Below are positions 25,220-33,852 of a stretch of 64,000 bases of DNA, in pieces. The notes beneath the pieces were generated by a model. It was not told the origin of the DNA. It made no database searches and saw only the letters and a program-made list of their open reading frames with translations. A program made the position numbers and the translations under genes. Origin of the DNA: an uncultured Cytophagales bacterium (GTDB taxonomy: Bacteria; Bacteroidota; Bacteroidia; Cytophagales; Thermonemataceae); NCBI GenBank assembly GCA_938002655.1, contig CALLAC010000001.1, positions 62,001 to 126,000 on the forward strand, given 5' to 3'. How positions within the stretch are numbered: the stretch's first letter is position 1; each line of letters begins with the position of its first letter.

Positions 25220-26367
25220 CGTCTGTTTTTCCAATTTTCAAAAACTGCTTGCAAAAAGGGTTTCCAAGGCATAGCATTCATTATCTGTATTTCTTCGAGC
25301 CAACTGCTTTCTTCGTCTAAAAATCTAAAAATTCGCTTGATAGGGTGCTTGGCAAAAAGTATGCTGAACACTTCTTCGCTACTTATTCGGTTTTGTTCTA
25401 TTACGTTGAGCAAAGCACTATCATATAGCTGATATCGGGCTTTGGATTTGGGTAAAATAATTTTGTTGTTTTTATTAAGATTTTCTGCAATAAAACGTGT
25501 TTGCTTTTGTATTCTATCAAAGGCAAAGCCTGTACTAGCTTTTGCCGCACCTGCTCTTGTGCCAATGGGGATAATTCTTTGAGTTTTTTGGCTTACAAAA
25601 GGTGCATCAAACATAGGGATAACCCCAAATTCAGTTTCACTGATTTCATAGTTTGGCAAGCCTAAAATATTGTCAGCATAGTTTTTTAGTTCTATTAAGT
25701 ATTCTTGTGAGCTGAGCAAATGATTGGAAAACACGGTGAATTCTACCAAAGCCTCTTGCGAACTAAAAGGCAGTACATAACCAAATCGGACTTCACGCTC
25801 TTTTTGAGGCACGCGAAAATCCATATAATATATTCTATCTGCTTCAAATTTTGCTTCTTGTGTTTTCAGAAACCAGCCTTTGAAGTGCTGAAACCAATAA
25901 AAGTATCCTTTTTTTCGTTCAAAATTTTGAGGCAGTTGCCAAAGCCCATTGAAAGCGTATTTGGCTTTTATTTCGCCTTGGGAAGTCTGTAAAACAACTA
26001 CTTCGCTATTTTCTTTCATCTCATAAATTTCTGCTTGCAGAAATTCAAAATGGCTATTTTTCTGAATAAAATTTTGTACAAATTGATAAAAATCAATGCC
26101 CCGTATCATTTTGTAGCTATACGGTGCAATATCCAAAGTTTTTTCTAAAAAACGGCTAAAAAAAGCGATTTTCTGCCATTTACGAAAAATAATTTCTTCA
26201 AAAGGCGAACTATGTTTTTGCCAAAAACACCAAGTTCTATCGTTCTGATTTTTGAGGTTCTTATCTATGAGAAGTATTTTTTGGTTGCGTAAAGAAGTTT
26301 GAGCCAGATAAAATGCTAGACTCAATCCGGCCGCTCCTGTGCCTGCAATTACGTAAGGGTAAGTCAT
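25216..26367 (-). CDS. Lycopene cyclase (CrtY-type flavoprotein)
   Basis: 383 residues. The N-terminal dinucleotide-binding motif YVIAGTGAAGLSLAFYLAQ and the following LLIDKN, then DRTWCFWQ, are characteristic of CrtY/CrtL lycopene beta-cyclases; the internal IPMFDAPFVSQKTQRIIPIG and GAAKASTGFAFDRIQKQTRF are also conserved. The enzyme closes the linear ends of lycopene to beta-rings. It stands alone with the SiaC-like gene converging on it. Together with the CruF-like (13567) and CrtA-like (33836) genes it points to a partly cyclised, oxygenated carotenoid. Confidence 0.88.
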   Translation of the reverse strand: MTYPYVIAGTGAAGLSLAFYLAQTSLRNQKILLIDKNLKNQNDRTWCFWQKHSSPFEEIIFRKWQKIAFFSRFLEKTLDIAPYSYKMIRGIDFYQFVQNFIQKNSHFEFLQAEIYEMKENSEVVVLQTSQGEIKAKYAFNGLWQLPQNFERKKGYFYWFQHFKGWFLKTQEAKFEADRIYYMDFRVPQKEREVRFGYVLPFSSQEALVEFTVFSNHLLSSQEYLIELKNYADNILGLPNYEISETEFGVIPMFDAPFVSQKTQRIIPIGTRAGAAKASTGFAFDRIQKQTRFIAENLNKNNKIILPKSKARYQLYDSALLNVIEQNRISSEEVFSILFAKHPIKRIFRFLDEESSWLEEIQIMNAMPWKPFLQAVFENWKNRR

Positions 26368-26527
26368 AAATTTTGAGTTAAAGTTTTGTTTTTCAAAGAA
26401 TTTGTCTTAACTTTGGTGCAAATAAAAGATTTTCTTTTTCTCTTGAAGCATAATGAAGGTATCTTGTTTGCCTAAAAACATGATTTACGGGTTTTACGTT
26501 TTTACCAAAGATTAAAAATTTTTGTAA

Positions 26528-26902
26528 ATGCTTTTTTTGAAGTATTTCTTGAGCATTGTATGCTTGCTTGCGGTACTTTCCACAAGGGGGCAGTCTTTGG
26601 TAATGAGTGGAAACGAAATTTTTGAACAAGAAAACATTCCTCGTAAAAACAAAGAAAAAGACAAAAATACTGAAAAAAAGTATGTGAAAAACAAAGGCGA
26701 AGTCAAAATACCTATTCTTAAAAAAGAAAATAACAGCACGCCTACAACTACCCCCAACAAAGAAAATAAACCCAGTGAAAGCGATAAAAAACCTAAAATC
26801 AATACTATTTTACAAGAAAATCCACAGGAAAGCAATATCTTTGCAAAAGTTCTTTTCTTTATTGTAAAAATCTTTGCTTATCTTTTACAAATCTGGGCTT
26901 AA
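26528..26902 (+). CDS. Small secreted or membrane-anchored low-complexity protein
   Basis: 124 residues, not recognised. It begins with a hydrophobic signal (FLKYFLSIVCLLAVLSTRGQ), continues with a Lys/Asn/Glu/Thr/Pro-rich low-complexity middle (KNKEKDKNTEKKYVKNKG; NNSTPTTTPNKENKPSESDK) and ends with a hydrophobic segment (IFAKVLFFIVKIFAYLLQIW) likely to be a second membrane anchor. The shape, a disordered linker between two membrane segments, suggests a structural or tethering role. Coding status rests on the organised hydrophobic-linker-hydrophobic pattern; no homology is claimed. Confidence 0.55.
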   Translation: MLFLKYFLSIVCLLAVLSTRGQSLVMSGNEIFEQENIPRKNKEKDKNTEKKYVKNKGEVKIPILKKENNSTPTTTPNKENKPSESDKKPKINTILQENPQESNIFAKVLFFIVKIFAYLLQIWA

Positions 26903-27097
26903 TATTATTTACGTTCAAAAAGTTTAAAGGTCGAAGGTTTTGAGGCAAAAGTTTTACTTTGTTCAAATGTCTACTAAATTTTGTTTCCTGCTTCTTTTTT
27001 TTTACGCTTTGTGTCTGCATTTTTATCTTTGGTCAATTTCTAAAAAATACAAGATTATGCTTATCTTTGCGTTGAATGTGTATATTTTCTGCTCTCT

Positions 27098-28348
27098 ATG
27101 CTATTGCTTACTCGTCTGATTTGGGAAAGTTTTTCTTTTGCACTGCAAGCCTTGCGGGCTAATCTTTTGCGTACTATTCTATCGCTTTTGGGGGTAACAA
27201 TAGGGATTTTTGCCATTATTACTATTTTCACGGTGGTAGATTCTTTGGAACGCAGCATCAGGCAGAGCTTGGCTTTTTTGGGCGATAAAGTGATTTATGT
27301 ACAAAAATGGCCTTGGATTTTCGGACCTGACTATCCTTGGTGGCGGTACATCAATCGTCCCATAGCAAATCTAGAAGAAATGAAATTTTTAGAAGCAAAT
27401 CTAAAATCAGCATCAGGAGTAGCTTTGTACGTAGTACGCTCCAATGCTACTGTCAAATATTTGGGCAATAGTATGGAAGGAGTGAGCGTGATAGGTGTAA
27501 CTTATGGCTATTCGAAAGTCTCGGAAGTAAAAATTCGTGAAGGGCGGTATTTTTCACAAAAAGAAGCAGAAACAGGCAGAAATGTAGTTTTAGTTGGTGA
27601 TGAGGTTGCTAAAAAACTTTTTTCAGGGCAAAGCCCTTTGGGGAAGGAAATTCGTATCAAAGGGCGAAAATTTATTGTCATTGGCATTATGGAAAGAGAA
27701 GGAGAAAACTTTTTGGGGGCTCCTCGGCGAGATATTCAGTGTATTGTTCCGTATGCGGCTTTTACAAAAATGTATAAAATCAGCACCCTTGGCATTCAGC
27801 CAACTATTTCTTTGAAAGGTTTTGATGATGATAAAGATTTAATGATTCTTGAAGCAGAAATTCGCAGTTTGATGCGAATTAAAAGAGGCTTAAAGCCCAA
27901 AGATGAAGATAATTTTGCTCTCAACCGCCCTGAAATGATTGCCCGTGAAGTAAATAGCATTTTCAGTGTAATCAGCTTTGCAGGGGCAATTATTGGCTCT
28001 TTTGCAATATTAGTTGGCGTTTTTGGTATTGCTAATATTATGTTTGTTTCGGTAAAAGAGCGAACACATATCATTGGCATACAAAAGGCTTTGGGAGCAA
28101 AAAACTATTTTATTCTTTTTCAATTCCTTTTTGAAGCCATATTTTTAAGCCTTATAGGCGGAGCAATTGGTATAAGTTGGGTATTTTTGATAACGCTTAT
28201 CCCGCAAGATGCGCTTGAACTGCAAATGAGTTTGAAGAATGTACTCATAGGTTTTGGTGTTTCGGCTATGGCAGGAATTATCGCAGGGATTGTTCCTGCT
28301 TGGAATGCTTCTACCCTAGACCCCGTAGAGGCTATCAGAAGTAAGTAA
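27098..28348 (+). CDS. MacB/FtsX-type ABC transporter permease
   Basis: 416 residues with the MacB-like topology: a first membrane segment (LLRTILSLLGVTIGIFAIITIF), a periplasmic domain about 50-285, then three helices (AGAIIGSFAILVGVFGIANI; the segment around FILFQFLFEAIFLSLIGG; VLIGFGVSAMAGIIAG). The motif VKERTHIIGIQKALGA and the C-terminal WNASTLDPVEAIRSK are FtsX-family hallmarks. It needs a partner ATPase, which is not adjacent. A perfect -7 box TATCTTTG (27062-27069) sits 29 bases before the ATG. Substrate unknown; drug, lipoprotein or peptide export are all possible for the family. Confidence 0.9.
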   Translation: MLLLTRLIWESFSFALQALRANLLRTILSLLGVTIGIFAIITIFTVVDSLERSIRQSLAFLGDKVIYVQKWPWIFGPDYPWWRYINRPIANLEEMKFLEANLKSASGVALYVVRSNATVKYLGNSMEGVSVIGVTYGYSKVSEVKIREGRYFSQKEAETGRNVVLVGDEVAKKLFSGQSPLGKEIRIKGRKFIVIGIMEREGENFLGAPRRDIQCIVPYAAFTKMYKISTLGIQPTISLKGFDDDKDLMILEAEIRSLMRIKRGLKPKDEDNFALNRPEMIAREVNSIFSVISFAGAIIGSFAILVGVFGIANIMFVSVKERTHIIGIQKALGAKNYFILFQFLFEAIFLSLIGGAIGISWVFLITLIPQDALELQMSLKNVLIGFGVSAMAGIIAGIVPAWNASTLDPVEAIRSK

Positions 28349-28498
28349 TCTTTGCGTGTTTTTTGTCTTTTTTTGAACTTAAAAAAAGGTATAAAATTTG
28401 CTCTTTCCTAAAAAAAATCCTATTTTTGAACAATTTACAGATAAAAACGATATTCAAGACACATTATTCGCCTAGCCCTGAAAGATTTATAGTAAAAT

Positions 28499-28530
28499 TT
28501 TGCCAAAATTGCTTTTGTTTAGTATATTTA
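28499..28530 (+). promoter_or_regulatory. Promoter of the YbjN-like gene
   Basis: TTTG (28499-28502), a 20-base spacer and TATATTTA (28523-28530), one mismatch from TAnnTTTG, 19 bases before the ATG at 28549. This supports the short gene model over a longer open frame. Confidence 0.6.
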
Positions 28531-28548
28531 TCAGAAAAATTTACTTTT

Positions 28549-28992
28549 ATGTCTCATTTAGATTACATCAAAACCGTAGAAGATGCTTTCAAAAAGTTGG
28601 GAATTAACCCTAATGACGCCAAAGCCCCCATTCAGGGTGCTTGGATTTTGAAGCGAGGCTCGGCTACTATCCGAATAACACTCAACTCTACGCCCTCTTC
28701 CGAAGGTGAGCAAAAAACTCTCGTAATGATGGTACACATTTCGGAAATACCTCGTCGCAATCAAAGGCAATTTTATCGCCGCCTGCTAGAAATGAATAGC
28801 TCCTTTGTTACCGAAAGATTTGAAATTTTTGATAACGAAATTTACCTAACTGCCTCTCGTTATCTAGAAGGATTAGACTCTGACGAAGTAGTAGATATGA
28901 TGAAAGAAATCAGCGAAACAGCAGATTTTGTAGACAATAAAATTAAAAAAGAATTTTCTAATGCCTTCGGACCACCCCCACCTAAAAATTAA
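28549..28992 (+). CDS. YbjN-domain-like protein
   Basis: 148 residues starting MSHLDYIKTVEDAFKKLGIN. The alternating pattern, an N-terminal helix, beta strands (ATIRITLNS; KTLVMMVHISEIP), RRLLEMNSSFVTERFEIFDN, then a C-terminal helix DEVVDMMKEISETADFVD, fits the YbjN / type III-secretion-chaperone-like fold found widely in Bacteroidota as small cytoplasmic proteins. The tail is proline-rich (FGPPPPKN). Function is unknown, probably protein binding. An upstream in-frame extension to 28363 is rejected because a promoter lies inside it. Confidence 0.72.
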   Translation: MSHLDYIKTVEDAFKKLGINPNDAKAPIQGAWILKRGSATIRITLNSTPSSEGEQKTLVMMVHISEIPRRNQRQFYRRLLEMNSSFVTERFEIFDNEIYLTASRYLEGLDSDEVVDMMKEISETADFVDNKIKKEFSNAFGPPPPKN

Positions 28993-29046
28993 GTAAATGA
29001 GCTTGTTTGCAATAAATTTTTATGTCTCATCCAAACCATTACAACT

Positions 29047-29973
29047 ATGAAAAGAATTTGTTGGTTTTTCTTTCTTGCTTGTACAAATCTGTTACTAGCA
29101 CAAGATTTCAAAGTATTGCATAGCTATGGCGACAATACCTTGAAAGCCAATAAGAAAAAGATTTTCATTGGTACTTTGCTCAAAAGCTCTGATGTTATTG
29201 TTGTAGGTGAAAATAGTTATATCAACTTGATGCACGAGAAAACAGGTAAAACGCTTGAAATCAGGCAGAAAGGAGAATATTTGCTCAGTAAATTTAAAAT
29301 TCCTGCACAAGGCTCTTCTACATTTGCCAAATATGGCAATTTTGTACTTGGTGAAATGACTAAGGCAGAAAAGCAAAATATCAACAAAAATCATCGAAAA
29401 TATATGGCAATGACGGGGGCAGTTTCTCGTGAGCGAAAAGCTATTGCTATGGATAAAACTATACCTATGCTTGTACCTCCTGAAAGCGAAAACGTTTATT
29501 TGTTCGGTAATAGTGCAACCATTGCTTGGATAGGTGAAGAGGGCAAAAAATATAACATACGAATTAAAACGCTCAGCGGCGAAACAGTGGCTCTTTTAGA
29601 AGTTACTAAACCTAAATTTACTTTTGATTTTAGCTTGCTAAAAAAAGATAAAAATGGCTCGGGGAATTATGAAGTGATTGTCTATGAAGCAGAAAACGAA
29701 AATGTAAAAGGTAGTTTTAGCATTAGCCTTTTGGAAGCTCGCAACAAAAGCAACATAGAAAAGGAAATTAAAGACTTTCGCCCCGAAACAGCAATGGATT
29801 ATCTGATATTAGCTCGTTTCTTTGAAGAGAACAAACTGCTATTTGATGCTCTTTCTTGTTACGAAAAAGCCCTTGAAATACAAAACGATGAGCTTATCAA
29901 AACAACCTACATGGAGTTTTTGGTAAGAAACAGAATGGGTTATACATACGAAGAAAATCAAGAAAAGAAATAA
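29047..29973 (+). CDS. Secreted protein with FecR-like N-terminus and C-terminal TPR-like region
   Basis: 308 residues. The signal peptide is clear (RICWFFFLACTNLLLAQ). Residues about 20-110 (KIFIGTLLKSSDVIVVGENS, then the KTLEIRQKGEY pattern) resemble the FecR-type beta domain seen in Bacteroidota envelope proteins. The middle is Ig-like (NVYLFGNSATIAWIGEEGKK). The end (PETAMDYLILARFFEENKLL; AYEKA-like SCYEKALEI) resembles a single TPR unit. I do not know the function. The DUF2237 gene starts one base after its stop, so the two are probably co-transcribed. Confidence 0.72.
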   Translation: MKRICWFFFLACTNLLLAQDFKVLHSYGDNTLKANKKKIFIGTLLKSSDVIVVGENSYINLMHEKTGKTLEIRQKGEYLLSKFKIPAQGSSTFAKYGNFVLGEMTKAEKQNINKNHRKYMAMTGAVSRERKAIAMDKTIPMLVPPESENVYLFGNSATIAWIGEEGKKYNIRIKTLSGETVALLEVTKPKFTFDFSLLKKDKNGSGNYEVIVYEAENENVKGSFSISLLEARNKSNIEKEIKDFRPETAMDYLILARFFEENKLLFDALSCYEKALEIQNDELIKTTYMEFLVRNRMGYTYEENQEKK

Positions 29974-29974
29974 A

Positions 29975-30346
29975 ATGGGACAGCTAAATGTTTTCGGAGA
30001 GCCACTGAAAAGTTGTAGCGAAAAGCCTCTTACAGGCTACTTCCGCGATGGTTGTTGTAATACAGATGAAACGGATGTAGGCTCGCATACGGTATGTGCG
30101 GTAGTTACCGAAGAGTTTTTAATGTTTTCTTTGCAACAAGGCAACGACCTTATTACGCCTGCCCCTTGGTATCAGTTTGAAGGCTTAAAGCCAGGAGACA
30201 AATGGTGTCTTTGTGCGTCTCGTTGGCTGGAAGCCTATCGGGCAGGAAAAGCTCCTTTGGTGGATTTGGAGGCTACCAATGAAAAATGCCTTGAAATAAT
30301 TCCGATGGATATACTCTTGCAATTTGCAGTCAGAAAAAAGGCTTGA
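29975..30346 (+). CDS. DUF2237 family protein
   Basis: 123 residues. The DUF2237 (PF09996) pattern is evident: NVFGEPLKSCSEKPLTGYFR, then DGCCNTDETDVGSHTVCAVV, and GDKWCLCASRWLEAYRAGKA. Cysteines are abundant (eight), including a CC pair and CLC, suggesting metal binding or redox structure, though no activity has been established for the family. No signal peptide, so cytoplasmic. It starts one base after the preceding gene's stop and converges on the HAD phosphatase with a four-base gap. Confidence 0.85.
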   Translation: MGQLNVFGEPLKSCSEKPLTGYFRDGCCNTDETDVGSHTVCAVVTEEFLMFSLQQGNDLITPAPWYQFEGLKPGDKWCLCASRWLEAYRAGKAPLVDLEATNEKCLEIIPMDILLQFAVRKKA

Positions 30347-30350
30347 AATC

Positions 30351-30857
30351 TTACTTTTTCAAGAGCCATTCTACTGCTTTCCATAGATTTTCTGCAAGAA
30401 AATCTACTTGCAAAGCACTAGCAGAGCCAATTTTTATGGTTTTGATACCTAATTTCTGGGCGGGTATCATATCGCGGTCGCTATCGCCTATCATATAAGA
30501 AACAGAAGGTTCTATGTTGTAGCGAGCAATGGCTCGCTCAAAGAGTAAGCTCTCGGGTTTTCGGCTCAAAGAATTGGTAAAATCGGGGTGATAAGGCGAA
30601 TAGTAGAGCTCATCTATTAAATTTCCGCATTTTTCTTGTAGAAAATAGTGGCACTGCCAAACTTCTTGGGCGGTGTAAAGCCCTTTGGCTATGCCACCTT
30701 GATTGGTAATAACAATAAGCAAAAAACCTGCCTCTTTGAGCATCTGCAAGGCTTCGCAAACTTTGTATTCTAAAGTAAAACATTCAATTTTATAGACATA
30801 TTCGCCACGCTCTACATTCAAGACCCCATCTCTGTCTAGAAAAACGGCTTTGTTCAT
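30351..30857 (-). CDS. HAD-IIIA phosphatase, GmhB/HisB-N-like but lacking the zinc-site cysteines
   Basis: 168 residues of the HAD superfamily. Motif I AVFLDRDGVLN has catalytic D8 and D10; motif II is VITNQGGIAKG; motif III/IV is YMIGDSDRDM. It resembles D-glycero-D-manno-heptose-1,7-bisphosphate 7-phosphatase, an LPS-heptose enzyme, or histidinol phosphatase. In GmhB a CxH...CxC zinc loop normally precedes the KPxxxL motif; here that segment reads YYSPYHPDFTNSLSRKPESL and the cysteines are gone. The fold and phosphatase activity should be retained but the substrate call is uncertain. Confidence 0.82.
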   Translation of the reverse strand: MNKAVFLDRDGVLNVERGEYVYKIECFTLEYKVCEALQMLKEAGFLLIVITNQGGIAKGLYTAQEVWQCHYFLQEKCGNLIDELYYSPYHPDFTNSLSRKPESLLFERAIARYNIEPSVSYMIGDSDRDMIPAQKLGIKTIKIGSASALQVDFLAENLWKAVEWLLKK

Positions 30858-30951
30858 ACTACAACTTAAAAATACTTTGCAAAAATAGATGGAAAATTGA
30901 ATTTTTTGTGAAACATATTTGTTTTTTCTACAAAGTTAAAACAAGACTACT

Positions 30952-31221
30952 ATGGAATATCACATTCAAGTTGAAAATATCAAGTGTGGCGGCTGTATGA
31001 ATAGCATCAAAAAAGCGATTGCGGCTATTACAGGTGTTGAAAAGGTGGAGGTTGATAAAGAAACTGAAACTGTGAGCGTTTGGGGAGCAGAGAATTTGCA
31101 GACACAACTGGTAGAAAAACTCGCAGAACTTGGCTATCCCGAAAAAGGCAATAACAATCTTTGGCTCAAAGCCAAATCTTTTGTAAGTTGTGCTATAGGT
31201 AGAATCAATAAAGAAGATTAG
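30952..31221 (+). CDS. Heavy-metal-associated (HMA) domain protein
   Basis: 89 residues with one HMA ferredoxin-like fold: HIQVENIKCGGCMNSIKKAI contains the metal site C12-G-G-C15, followed by GVEKVEVDKETETVSV. Such proteins carry Cu(I) or other soft metals, often to a P-type ATPase. About 20 residues beyond the usual 68-residue domain include another Cys (SFVSCAIG). No P-ATPase is nearby. A terminator-like hairpin follows. Confidence 0.88.
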   Translation: MEYHIQVENIKCGGCMNSIKKAIAAITGVEKVEVDKETETVSVWGAENLQTQLVEKLAELGYPEKGNNNLWLKAKSFVSCAIGRINKED

Positions 31222-31248
31222 CAGAAAGATTGTTCGGCTATTTTTCAG

Positions 31249-31274
31249 ACCTTGCAAGCCTGTACTTGTAAGGT
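31249..31274 (+). terminator. Terminator after the HMA gene (CTTGCAAG-type palindrome)
   Basis: ACCTTGCAAG (31249-31258), six-base loop, CTTGTAAGGT (31265-31274), one G-T wobble, then TCTTATTTTTTT. It shares its core with the repeats at 23296-23330. Confidence 0.75.
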
Positions 31275-31354
31275 TCTTATTTTTTTCGTGTATTTGGAAA
31301 AATACTTTATTTTTGCAAGCGTTAAAGCAGAAGTTATACTCAAATTTGAAAAAA

Positions 31355-32563
31355 ATGCGTTTCCTACCTTCTTTTTTCCGAAAAAAAGACCCCAACAAGC
31401 CCAAAAAATCCAAACTTCGCGAATGGATAGATGCGATTGTTTTCGCTGTAGTTGTAGCTACTTTTTTGCGTTGGCTCTTGTTGGAAGCCTATACAATTCC
31501 TACGCCTTCTATGGAAGGTTCGTTGCTTACAGGAGATTTTCTTTTTGTAAGCAAACTGCACTATGGTGCTCGAACCCCTAAAACTCCTTTGCAGGTACCG
31601 CTTACGCATCAGAAAATATTTTTTACTAATATACCCTCTTATTTGGATTGGATACAACTGCCGCAGTATCGTTTACCTCATTTTTCAGAGGTAAAAAATG
31701 GAGATGTAGTAGTTTTCAACTATCCTGGTTTTGAAGAAAAGCAACCTCGCCATCCCGTAGATTTACGAACCAATTATATCAAGCGTTGTATTGCAATTGC
31801 AGGTGATACCATCGAAATTCGTAATGCCGATGTGTATGTAAATGGGAAGCGTTTCCCCGACCACGAGAAAACCCAATTTTCCTACAGCATTGAAGTAAAA
31901 GATGAAATTCCACAAGAAGAACTCGAAGAGTTGGGGCTTTTTGTAGGTGAAGATGTAGAAAATCCTGATATTGAATATTTGCCTACACAAAACCGCTATG
32001 TAGGTTTTTTGAATGTGAAAACTGCCGAGGCAATCCAACAACTGCCACAAGTGAAAAAAGTAGAAAAAATGATTATGCCCGCAGGCAGAAAAGAAGAGGC
32101 AGGGCAGACTATTCTCAATGATAAAGGCAAAGGTGAAGTTATTTTCGGTGAAAATGTGTACCCTGTATTTCCGCATAGTGCTAAATTTAATTGGAATAGG
32201 GATAATTTCGGACCACTTTGGGTACCTAAAAAAGGAACAACTATTCCTATCAATGAAAATACACTGGTGCTTTATGGCTTTACTATACAAGAATTTGAAG
32301 GTTATCGTAAAGGCGAAGTTGAAATCACTGATAATAATGAACTGATTATTAACAAAAAGCCTGTTAAAACTTACACTTTCAAACAAGATTATTACTTTAT
32401 GATGGGAGATAATCGTCACAACTCTCTGGATTCACGTTATTGGGGATTTGTTCCTGCTGACCATATCGTGGGGAAAGCCCTTTTTATATGGATGTCTTGG
32501 GAAAGTCGTGCCAAATGGTACAAAAAAATTCGTTGGAGAAGGCTTTTCAAAGCTATTCACTAA
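31355..32563 (+). CDS. lepB: Signal peptidase I
   Basis: About 402 residues, the long Bacteroidota form. After one membrane helix (IDAIVFAVVVATFLRWLLLE) comes box B with catalytic Ser52 (TIPTPSMEGSLL), box C/D with general-base Lys143 (NYIKRCIAIAGDTIE), a long insertion, and box E MMGDNRHNSLDSRYWGFVP. It removes signal peptides from Sec-exported proteins, many of which are encoded here. The ATG at 31355 is chosen because a perfect -7 box TATTTTTG (31308-31315) overlaps the only upstream alternative, a TTG at 31313. Confidence 0.95.
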   Translation: MRFLPSFFRKKDPNKPKKSKLREWIDAIVFAVVVATFLRWLLLEAYTIPTPSMEGSLLTGDFLFVSKLHYGARTPKTPLQVPLTHQKIFFTNIPSYLDWIQLPQYRLPHFSEVKNGDVVVFNYPGFEEKQPRHPVDLRTNYIKRCIAIAGDTIEIRNADVYVNGKRFPDHEKTQFSYSIEVKDEIPQEELEELGLFVGEDVENPDIEYLPTQNRYVGFLNVKTAEAIQQLPQVKKVEKMIMPAGRKEEAGQTILNDKGKGEVIFGENVYPVFPHSAKFNWNRDNFGPLWVPKKGTTIPINENTLVLYGFTIQEFEGYRKGEVEITDNNELIINKKPVKTYTFKQDYYFMMGDNRHNSLDSRYWGFVPADHIVGKALFIWMSWESRAKWYKKIRWRRLFKAIH

Positions 32564-32610
32564 CAGCTAATTAGAGTAGCGAGAATTTTGAACATTAAAC
32601 TGCAAGAACC

Positions 32611-33852
32611 TTGAATTTTCATTCACTGTATCATCTGATTGCCCAACGAATAGCCAATCCTAAAATACAAAAAAGTGTAGGTTTAGGTTTTTCAGTACTT
32701 GTCAGCAGAATGGCTGTGATAAGTGTAGCAATTACGATAGTGGTGATTTTGCTTTCTTTTGCAGTGCTTTTAGGCTTCAAAAACGCTATCAAAAGTAAAA
32801 TTTTTAGCTTTACAGGGCATATACGTATTGTAAAAACCAGCAACAATCAGTCTTTGGAAGAGCCTGCCGTACCTATTCAAACAGATATTTATCGGCAAAG
32901 AAAAAAAATTCCTTTTATAGAGCATCTGCAAGTGTATGCCCAAAAACCAGGCGTAATAAAAGTGAAAGAAAATGTGCAAGGAGTAGTTTTGAAAGGGGTA
33001 GGTGAAGACTACTGGAAAGATGATTTTGTAGAAAACTTACAAGAGGGACGTTGGCTCAATTTCAAGAAAGATACCGAAAGTAAAGAAACCCTGATTAGTC
33101 GAACTATTGCCCAAAAGCTCAATTTGAAATTGGGGGATTCACTTATTGTAATTTTTGTGCAAGAGCCACCTCGTTTTCGAAAACTTGCCGTAGTGGGTAT
33201 TTACGAGACAGGTATAGGTATTTTTGATGAAAAATTTTTAATAACAGACCTGAAAACCATTCAAAAAGTAAATAATTGGGGCGATAGCTTGGTGAGCGGA
33301 TATGAAATTTTTTTGAAAAATTTTGATAAACTTATCGAAAACTCACGGCAGTTAGAAAACTTACTACCATACGATTTAAGCCAGCAACCTGTTACTGCTA
33401 AATATTTTGATACTTTTGAATGGTTGGAACTTTTAGATAATAATGTTGTGATTATTTTGATTATCATTTTAGCTGTTACGGCTTTCAATATCATATCGGT
33501 ACTGCTGATAATGATGATGGAACGAACTAATATGATAGGTATTTTGAAGGCTTTGGGAGCTGAAAACCGACAAATCGAGCGAATTTTCTTGCTTCATGCT
33601 TGGCATATTATAGCAAGAGGCTTTCTGTGGGGAAATCTTCTTGCTTATTTTTTGTATTTGCTTGAATATCACGGAAAGTTTATTCCACTCGATACACAAA
33701 ACTATTTGGTAAGTTATGTGCCCGTAGAATGGAACTGGTTTGTTTGGTTTTTGGCAAATATAGGCACTTTTTTACTCATTAGCCTTGTGATGTGGCTTCC
33801 GATACGTTTTGTTGTGAGAATTCCACCTATAAAGGCTATTCGTTTTGTATAG
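32611..33852 (+). CDS. LolC/LolE-like lipoprotein-releasing permease (FtsX family)
   Basis: 413 residues. N-terminus MNFHSLYHLIAQRIANPKIQ and first helix (MAVISVAITIVVILLSFAVL) are typical of Bacteroidota LolCE proteins, followed by a large periplasmic domain and three helices near the C-terminus (IILIIILAVTAFNIISVLLI onward), ending PIKAIRFV. The cytoplasmic loop MERTNMIGILKALGAENRQI contacts the ATPase LolD, which is not adjacent. It should release lipoproteins from the inner membrane toward the outer membrane. The start is TTG; an in-frame TAA lies a few codons upstream. It overlaps the convergent CrtA-like stop by 17 bases. Confidence 0.87.
   Translation: MNFHSLYHLIAQRIANPKIQKSVGLGFSVLVSRMAVISVAITIVVILLSFAVLLGFKNAIKSKIFSFTGHIRIVKTSNNQSLEEPAVPIQTDIYRQRKKIPFIEHLQVYAQKPGVIKVKENVQGVVLKGVGEDYWKDDFVENLQEGRWLNFKKDTESKETLISRTIAQKLNLKLGDSLIVIFVQEPPRFRKLAVVGIYETGIGIFDEKFLITDLKTIQKVNNWGDSLVSGYEIFLKNFDKLIENSRQLENLLPYDLSQQPVTAKYFDTFEWLELLDNNVVIILIIILAVTAFNIISVLLIMMMERTNMIGILKALGAENRQIERIFLLHAWHIIARGFLWGNLLAYFLYLLEYHGKFIPLDTQNYLVSYVPVEWNWFVWFLANIGTFLLISLVMWLPIRFVVRIPPIKAIRFV

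Noticed and set aside
26969-27130. Short frame encoding a mostly hydrophobic peptide (MSTKFCFLLLFFYALCLHFY...) before the MacB-like gene
   Set aside because: It overlaps the permease start and the promoter at 27062 and has no supporting family pattern; the hydrophobicity follows from T-rich DNA.
31764-32419. Minus-strand open frame opposite lepB
   Set aside because: No homology pattern; lepB has all catalytic motifs and a matching promoter.
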